The translations under genes and the position numbers were made by a program. From Acanthopleura granulata (Eukaryota > Mollusca > Polyplacophora > Chitonida > Chitonidae): a stretch of DNA of 64,000 bases. The stretch spans positions 15,482,931 through 15,546,930 of the forward strand of contig JABBOT010000014.1 in NCBI GenBank assembly GCA_016165875.1. The letters run 5' to 3'. Each line of letters begins with the position of its first letter. Position 1 is the stretch's first letter. Positions 56,966 through 64,000 of the stretch are shown piece after piece. The notes under the pieces were generated by a model. It saw nothing but the letters and a program-made list of their open reading frames with translations, was not told where the DNA came from and searched no databases.

Positions 56966-57780
56966 TGTGTGTACAACAAGTCAACATATAATATCTCTGT
57001 AAAGCTTACCTTATACAATTCAAACATCTGAATCAAGTAAAATCAAAAATAAAAACTCTGTACAAGAGTAAGTAAAGGTTTCCTTTTATGATGCTGACTT
57101 TACTTTCATATTCTCTTTTCCTTCGAACCTCATGAGTACAAGTAAAATGAACCATTAACCCAAGACAAACCCCTACCTTTGTCATTATTAAAATCGTAGG
57201 CCACCTGTAAAAACCAAAAAAAACCCCTGAAGTATCAAACAATCCGTTTCATGCCGATTCCAAACATATGGCTTTCGTGATTTCGTAACCTTTTTGTAAA
57301 CTTTAGTTTTCATGGTTAGCTGCGAGCGTAGCTCTTAGTGCTATCCATCAATGATATGTTCAGTAGAATATTTGGTGCAGTGTAGCAGGTTGAAGAAAAG
57401 GAAATGAGGTTGTAATTTGTAAGACATCACTAATCTGTAGAATTGATTGGATATAGCTGTTAGGGCTGTTGTATTTCGTCATTCGAGACGTGTGCACAAA
57501 TAGAGCTACTGGTACTAAAGGTGGGAAGTGTGACTTTATGTTAACAGCATGACAGAACGACCCGGCCACACTCCATTAAATGGGTGTTATGACTCTTTGT
57601 TCATGGTGTATGACCTACCAAGTCCGCCACATATCCCATTCTGTGGGACCTGGAACACACAAACCTTATTTGGAAGTCACATTAAGTGGCCTTTCATATG
57701 ATGTGCACTTAGCTTTTCCATAAGTGATCGACTCTGTTAAGTTGCAACTACATCTATAGCACTTTCACGCTTGACGACTG
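56966..57780. other. Non-coding stretch, nothing recognised
   Basis: No gene or shared repeat recognised. Confidence 0.5.
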
Positions 57781-57784
57781 CCTA

Positions 57785-58015
57785 AATGGCCCATAGTGGG
57801 TAGAGAGTATGTTTCGGGATCAGGACACTCGAGATCAATCCCTGGTCGGGTCATACCAAAGACTTCAAAAATCATACTTGTTGCTGCCTCGCTTGCCGCT
57901 CAGAACTGAAAGGTTACAAACAGGACTGGTCGGCCGGGTATCTGCATAATGTGACTGGGTGGGGTGTCACATGTGGTGTCTTTCTTCGTTAAGTATGACG
58001 TAAAAATGCACTAGT
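57785..58015 (+). mobile_element. SINE-B copy
   Basis: Head gcccatagtgggtagagagt, box B-like gagatcaatccctggtcggg, then tcataccaaagacttcaaaa, ggactggtcggccgggtatc, aatgtgactgggtggggtgt and a truncated tail aagtatgacgtaaaaatgc. Confidence 0.7.
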
Positions 58016-58059
58016 GATGATGTAGCCACTAGTAATTATATAAAAGACTACAGGATAGA

Positions 58060-58345
58060 GATTAAAACCAGAGAGGAGACGAGTAGGATAGTTGTCAAGT
58101 GGTCACAGGCTACCGGTGAAATTCGGCCTCTGTCAAAAGTTATGAGGGGGGACAACTTACAGGCACCCCCCCCCCTCCTCCCACACGCAACAGGGCTTTA
58201 GCAGAACAAAATGTTAAATGTAATATACTACACGCCTTTGGTTTAGAATTACTCAAAATGCTGTGTTACCGTAATTTGTGCGATTACGTCACACTTGGCA
58301 AATGACTATGCTAATGTATCGTCTACTGACACGACGCAAGTGTAG
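58060..58345 (-). repeat. Repeat D copy
   Basis: Reverse complement pattern: aaaaccagagaggagacgag, gtcaagtggtcac, ctaccggtgaaattc, ggctttagcagaac and atgttaaatgtaatatacta, as in the copy at 10868. A C-run (C13) interrupts it near 58168. Confidence 0.6.
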
Positions 58346-59755
58346 CCAGTATAAAACACAACTGCACAGAGACCCGAACTACTGCGGCAAGGACAGCGTG
58401 ATAGCAAGCCAACTGTCGCGTTTAAATTGAGAAATTCTTGCCAGCTTAAATCAGTTTTGGTATTAGCCTGGACCATTGAAATCATACAGATGTATAGGTT
58501 TCAAGTTTAATGGCGTTTGTAAACTGTCCTTATTTTTAGATTCTATTCTAGTGGGGATAATGGATTTCCTACATCATTGTATTCCGACTGCAGTTTCGAA
58601 CGCATTTTTCTTATCAGGGAAGTATAACAGTTCATCAGGCTTTATGAAATGGAATATATGCATATTCCTTACATGTCCTTTTTGGAACGTGTACTTTAGG
58701 TCGTTCGGAGTATGAGTTCGGAATGCCCCTTTACAAGAGCTACTCGACCTCTGACGTTCAGGTTCGGGACATAAGTGAAGTGCCGCTGTTGTAAGGATTG
58801 GTCCACCACCCATGCATGTATTCTGTACAGTTACAGTGGTATTCCTAGCTAAGCTTATCGATAACTTCCCCGCCTAATTCCGCCTTTGGTGTCAATATAT
58901 CGGCACTTCAGGTCTCTTGAACAATGCCACTTGTATATCAAAGCGACAAAGGCATGGTCCTCGAACGGTTAAAGCCAATTACTGGGCGGAGTGGACAGCG
59001 CCTTACTTTTTGGGAGAAAAAAAGAGGTCCCAGATGTTGGGCAAACAATTGACCAGCAACACAATGCTAAAGGAGGAGCTGATGACACTACTTGTTGATC
59101 TGTTCAAGTGTGGGGAATATAGTTGTAGAGTTAATCCGTGCTAAAGTTTACAAGGTTTGCCGGTGTGGTGTGATCGAAGCTTGTTACCAAAAGCCCCACC
59201 TCGTTGCGTCATTACGCCATCATTGTACAATACTGTTTTCAGTGGAATTGCGGGGTCATTTCCAGTTCCTGGGAAAATTGACTTTCCTAAAATCCACCAA
59301 TGTTTCCAACTATACATGTTGAGAACATGCAAGATAATCCGCAGGTTTGACACCAATATACAAGGGAATTGATTTTGCCAAGAAGGCTCCCAAGTTATTT
59401 TTATATATTTATTTTAACGAAGGTTTTCACAAAACAATAAGCGAAAGCTAACATCGAATAGCTGTGAAAACGGAAATGTTAAAAATGAAAACATCAAACA
59501 CAGTGCATGCCAATTTCCTTATACTTGATACACATAGGTTTCTGGTGAAACAGGTCAGCTGAATGTGTATACTTGTGATGTTGGAATTTAATTTGTACAG
59601 GAGTTTTCTTGTTTTCATCTTGTTTAGGACATGTCATGACAAAACATCATTTTTAGTACGTTTAGACCCATCACATCTGAATTCCTGTTAACCTTATTTT
59701 TTAACATAATCAGCTGGTCATTTTACAATATGGTTGTATAAGTCATTACAATTTC
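58346..59755. other. Non-coding stretch, nothing recognised
   Basis: Open frames near 58476-58813 and 59092-59372 occur on both strands and are unrecognised. Confidence 0.45.
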
Positions 59756-59759
59756 TGTC

Positions 59760-59912
59760 ATTGAGCATACTGTCATTTTACACGTGAGGAGTTAGAATAC
59801 AGTCTTGACTGAGGTAATATTAACAAAAGACAGGATATCATGCATGATAGAGTGATCAGTTGTCATAACGCGAATTTGGTTTCATTGACCATGCTATAGA
59901 CATAATCTTCTA
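59760..59912 (+). repeat. Repeat D fragment, diverged
   Basis: gttagaatacagtcttgact, gaggtaatattaacaaaaga, caggatatcatgcatgatag and atgctatagacataatcttc keep the block order of the 26330-26400 region. Confidence 0.4.
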
Positions 59913-60011
59913 TATCGTCTACTGAGTATTTAGCTCATGTTAGCAAGCACTCGGAAACGAAAATTTGAAGAAAAAAAAACGAAAAGAAAATTGCCTTAGG
60001 ATAGCTTCTAT

Positions 60012-60467
60012 ATGCGTCTGATTTTCCAATTAAGCAATTTGTTGACGAGAAAATTCCACAGAGTGGGCGCCTGCACGTGTGGCTATGGGGTTTACAGTGT
60101 TTGCTGCCAAAGTGTGCATGTGCAAGATTCTATTCTTGATGAGATGGGGAAAGTCTGGGGTTTTTTTGTGTCAAAGGAAGTAATAACTGCGACTAACCAT
60201 CCGTTTGTCACCAAATTATTCGGAGGACAGTGTAAATGTAGGCGGGTGTGGCTTGAGTATGTGGGGAGTGAGCGATGCGGGGTAAAGAATATGCATCTGA
60301 ATAAAGGACAGAAAAAAGCGCTCATCGAGAACCGGGAATCGATTCTGTCAGCGAGAATAAGGGCTATGGTTGAGCGCGAGTCCAAATTAATCAACTCGTC
60401 TTTCCTAATTAGACGGGTCAATCCGAGCAGTGTTTTGCTACTGATCGAGCCACTCAAACTGTTATAA
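60012..60467 (+). other. Unrecognised 151-codon open frame, also open in antisense
   Basis: After the bHLH gene and the LINE remnants, the longest ATG-started frame in the window. The first half is cysteine-rich (GACTCGYGVYSVCCQS) and the second half charged (NKGQKKALIENRESILSAR). No domain is recognised. The antisense strand is open for 121 codons over most of the same span, which suggests chance or an old degraded copy. It could be a single-exon lineage-specific gene, but nothing around it supports that. Confidence 0.2.
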
Positions 60468-62285
60468 ACGCTTTTTAAAGATAGGCGAATAATTTAGCGA
60501 CTGGCGGATTCATTTAGGCCTTTTTGATATCAGCAGACGTCGATGACATTAGATTCAATATGCTGCTATGGCTCATACAAAATTGTATCGTTTGCATAGG
60601 AGGCCACGATCGTCAGCACCAAACGCTTTGCAACTCATCTCACAAAGCTCGCCTTTCGATAGCCTTATTTGAATTAATGCTGATACAACCAATATGAATA
60701 TCGGCGGTGAGTGAAAAGCCGTTAATCTTATACTGTCGAATCACAAAACAAGAGCCGTCTTTGAAATTGCGGACTGGAAGCACAAGTGTCAACGTCTTAT
60801 GGACCATTTCACTGGGAGAAGTAATACTTCATATCTCCTGGTCTTGAGTGTTTATACAAAGCCTATAAGCTTTTCTTTTCCCCTTCCTTGCCCCGGCCGC
60901 GTGCGCCCCCTGCTATCGAGGAAAAGAAGACATTATTTGACAGCCTCAGTGTGGGATGGGCGATGTTGGCAGTCACAACACTGGTGAGCCCAGAAGTGGA
61001 CAAGAGCGGGCAAGCGGAAGGGTCTCAATTAGTTATCAATCTGTTCCAGCTGTGAACGACACAAAGAAGACACAATAAGCGCCTCTCAGACAGTTATTCT
61101 GACGATTTTTAATAAATCACTAGGCAAGACAATATCCTCTTTAATCAAATTCTATTTTATCTGCCTTAAATTTCAGACTGTGTCATGTAGCTGTTCTACA
61201 TCGGCTACAGAATGAAGGGATAGCACCACGTAATTCTGGCCGTCCACTTACTTACGATACGGTCATTTAAGTCAAACAATTTATTTATCTATAGGCATCG
61301 CATCCGATGGTAAATACAGAATATAAAGACAATGTGATAGTTGACGGTTGGTCACTAGTAATACTCAGCCTTTTGACGGATTTCAAAAGCAATGTTCAAC
61401 GGAAATCACCAAGAAACTAATAAAGTGTATGAGCTTAGGAATTAGGAGAAGCATTCAAAAATCTTCAGCCTTGTCAGAAAGACAAACAGAATATTCTCGG
61501 TGCCTAAATTGTAATCAGTATAAAAATCGTGTGGAATGCTGTAGTTTTGTAAGTTGTTATTCAAGCTTTGTATCTCAGTTCGGCTTCGGATGCTACTGCT
61601 GATGTATTCATTGTGGCGATTTTCTTCCAGACAGAATTATAGCGAATATTCATTGTAAAATTTAGAAAAATGAAGGCGTTTGATTCTTTAACTCTTAACT
61701 GATAGACTAGGCTTTATAGTATTAACTTTTGACTTTGATCGATATCGTAGCACGAGACATACGGACCGGCCATTGTTGAGCGACGAGACATCAGCAAAGT
61801 AATGAACATTTTCAAAAATGATTCAATCTGTACTTGTTAAACATTTTTGAGCTCTGTATTTGGACTACATCACATCTAAAGGGTGTAACCTGGATTGACT
61901 CCTTCGCCATTTCGTCTTCGTATCATCCTTTCAGCACACTGAATACGCCCTTAAACGGTGCATTTCTTGATGAAAGGGGCGTTTTTAGTGAATTTACACC
62001 CTTTCAGAACCGTTCAACCTAAGAGTTTACAGCGCCTATTAAAACAAATCATGTTGGCTGCACGGTGTAAATGCGATGTCTCTACTTAGAGTATTATGAA
62101 TCCATTCCACATCTGTATAAAGAAAGTTGAATGACGTAATTATTTGCCGAAATTTCATAGGTAAGTTTTTCCTGTCTCAACCATGCATGCTCTCCTATGT
62201 ACAGAGTCCTTGGCATGTGCATGAGGTGAGAAGCTGTAGAAAAACTCGATACATAGATTCATATCATATATTAAAGCTGAAAGTT
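60468..62285. other. Non-coding stretch
   Basis: 60640-61100 is repeat-free with a CpG-richer core near 60890-60925. At 61925-62010 a direct repeat cctttcag flanks complementary segments (cgccctta / aaggggcg). No gene recognised. Confidence 0.4.
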
Positions 62286-62289
62286 GAAC

Positions 62290-62425
62290 ATGGGCGTGGA
62301 ACGTGGAAAGGTCCGCCGGTAACTGGCTGCGGTTTCCTCCCACTATAATGATGGCTGCCGTCGTATAATTGAAATATTCTTTATCACACCGCGTAAAAAA
62401 CCAATCAAATAAATATAGGTGTGTA
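62290..62425 (+). mobile_element. SINE-A copy, truncated
   Basis: gtggaaaggtccgccggtaa, ggtttcctcccactataatg, cgtcgtataattgaaatatt and cgcgtaaaaaaccaatcaaa with AAAT. Confidence 0.85.
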
Positions 62426-62835
62426 TATAGACTTTCTCACATAGTGCTCCACTAATAGTTACGCTTTACCCATCATTTGGAGAAGCGTTTAACCCACAGA
62501 CCAGGTCGTGTGTGGGTTTAAATTCCTATACTTGCATGTTTCGTTCACAGAATCAGCACCGTGCATATAGTGTATTCTGCCATTGCATCGACGTTTTCCA
62601 ATTTTTGCCTTCTGAGCCTAACGATTTTTGTAACAAGATTTGCCTCATGCTTTGTACTAGATACATTCTACAATGGTTTCTTATGACTTATGTCAGCTTT
62701 CAGTCTACAATATATATTTACCTTCCCTTATATCAGTGCATGAAATATTGTTGAATGTAAGGGTCAAGTCGGACATCAGAATATACCATTCACATACCAT
62801 CCAAAGGCACATTTACTAAAGAACGTTTAGCATCA

Positions 62836-63060
62836 GCTCCCAAACGACACGTAAGACATGTAATGCGTAAATAGTAGATGAAGCTGGAAACGTATAACAG
62901 AGAAAGAGTCATCAGTGTTTAAAACCCAAACAGAGGTAGATTAACTTGAAGCCGGATTTCACCGGTAAGGTGGGACCATTTGCCAACCCTCACACTGTCG
63001 TCGCTCCTCTGGTTTTATTCTCTGTGCTCTAGTCGTTTATATTATATGACATGACATAGG
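62836..63060 (+). repeat. Repeat D copy, first of a local duplication
   Basis: cgtataacagagaaagagtc, atcagtgtttaaaacccaaa, gccggatttcaccggtaagg, accatttgccaaccctcaca and ctgtcgtcgctcctctggtt. Its left half recurs at 63255. Confidence 0.7.
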
Positions 63061-63084
63061 GAACCCAGGCTTTGGAACCGACAT

Positions 63085-63235
63085 AGTATACCAGTCGTCA
63101 ACCAAAATTACCAAAGAACTAAGAAAATATATGAAATATAAAAATGCGGACGGATTCATGCAAAGAGTAGCAGTCAACAGTTTTCAATGATGACGAAAAG
63201 AAGTAAAGAATGTTTGCGGTGGATGATAAAAGACA
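63085..63235 (-). repeat. Repeat E fragment (inverted)
   Basis: accaaagaactaagaaaata, cggattcatgcaaagagtag and gatgacgaaaag are the reverse complement of the 18380-18480 region. Confidence 0.6.
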
Positions 63236-63254
63236 AATTTTCTTATAAGCAGCA

Positions 63255-63425
63255 TATGTCACCAGTTTCCCAAGGACACGGAAGACATATAGTGTGTAAA
63301 CAGTAGATGAAGTTGTTAACGTATAACAGAGAAACAGTCATCAGTGTTTAAAACCCTAACAGAGGTAAACTGACATGAGGCCAGATTTCACCGGTAAGGT
63401 ATTACCATTTTGCAACCCTCACGCT
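63255..63425 (+). repeat. Repeat D segment, second of a local duplication
   Basis: Repeats 62836-62997 at a distance of about 417 bp, including agtagatgaagttgttaacg, cagtcatcagtgtttaaaac and ccagatttcaccggtaaggt. Confidence 0.65.
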
Positions 63426-63495
63426 AACGCCGATCGCCACAATATGGCTGAGACATTGCCGATGTTGCGGTAAGCCATAATCATTCATTCACTTA
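63425..63495 (+). mobile_element. SINE-C 3' tail
   Basis: gatcgccacaatatggctga, gacattgccgatgttgcggt, aagccataatcattcattca: same tail as at 14190. Confidence 0.5.
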
Positions 63496-63837
63496 CGTCG
63501 CTTCTATGATTTAATTGTCCATACTGTAGTCTTGCACATTATATTGAATGATGTAGGGAGGACAAGTCCCGATTTCCCGATCGAATGCATGAACGTTGTG
63601 TCCCAGGCGCCCTTGGATTGCAACTGTTCATTGAAAAAATGACTTCATATAATGATCGTGAATGATTACACGAACCCTAGATTCGGTTGAAGTGGAATTA
63701 GCTAAAACTATATTACATGTAGGAAACAGATCGTCAGAAATCTTAAACGCGTCCTGTTTTCTAGGAGAAGTTGCAATCGAAGAGCGCGCTTAAGACTTCT
63801 GAAGATCTTGCAAACCGGAGTGTTTTATTCTTCATGT

Positions 63838-63905
63838 AGATTTCATTTATTTATGTATTTATTTATTTATTTGATCGGTGTTTTACGCCCTACCCTTGAA
63901 GATAT
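63838..63905 (-). mobile_element. SINE-A tail fragment
   Basis: (TTTA)n, tgatcggtgttttacgccct and acccttgaagata; the copy breaks off there. Confidence 0.7.
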
Positions 63906-64000
63906 AAAAAAACTTAGTCCACGCATTTAGTGGAGTATTCTTTGAGCATTAGTTTTTTTAAGTAAAGCCTTTCTTGTAGTTTGAAATCATAAAAGCAGTG

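Overview
The window is animal nuclear DNA, and a mollusc (probably a bivalve) or another lophotrochozoan fits best. It is AT-rich, has one recognisable intron-less developmental gene, and is filled with short interspersed repeats. Three signs point to molluscs. About 25 copies of a tRNA-derived SINE end in an (AAAT)n tail and carry a core of a kind familiar from mollusc genomes. A run of seven ~165-bp repeats followed by an ACGG/ACAG-type microsatellite has the layout of the 'pearl' (Helentron-associated) elements of oysters. Two decayed non-LTR retrotransposons belong to lineages common in marine invertebrates. Nothing looks bacterial: there are no operons, and short open frames are no more than chance would give.

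Layout. 1-715 is a palindrome-rich minisatellite. 1-14 kb is mostly plain AT-rich DNA with the pearl-like element (3.7-5.05 kb), a SINE-B copy (2.1-2.5 kb) and copies of an unclassified repeat (repeat D). 14-31 kb is a dense patchwork of SINE-A copies on both strands, with repeat E, a small inverted-repeat element and a near-perfect palindrome. 30.9-34.9 kb is free of SINEs and holds the only confident gene, a Fer3/FERD3L-type bHLH transcription factor (minus strand, 33315-32683, 210 aa). Its TATA box and two adjacent E-boxes lie just upstream. 35-39 kb has more SINEs, including SINE-B. 39.9-44.3 kb is a nearly complete but frameshifted LINE (LINE-1 here) with ORF1, an endonuclease remnant and a reverse transcriptase. 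45.4-46.0 kb is CpG-richer and promoter-like. 46.5-48.1 kb is the 3' half of a second, different LINE (LINE-2 here), split by a SINE. 48.9-50.0 kb holds a 21-bp minisatellite and a 70-bp tandem repeat. 50-64 kb is sparse, with scattered SINEs, repeat D copies and one local duplication.

How the parts relate. The bHLH gene is the only part with an evident host function: a DNA-binding factor that would pair with an E protein on CANNTG sites. The paired E-boxes at its own promoter suggest auto- or cross-regulation by bHLH factors. The other elements form a retrotransposon community. SINE-A and SINE-B have different tRNA heads but share a 3' tail, and one copy is a SINE-B/SINE-A chimera, which suggests one shared LINE partner and template switching. 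A few open frames flanked by splice-like signals are listed as weak exon candidates. All coordinates of repeat copies are approximate, read by eye.
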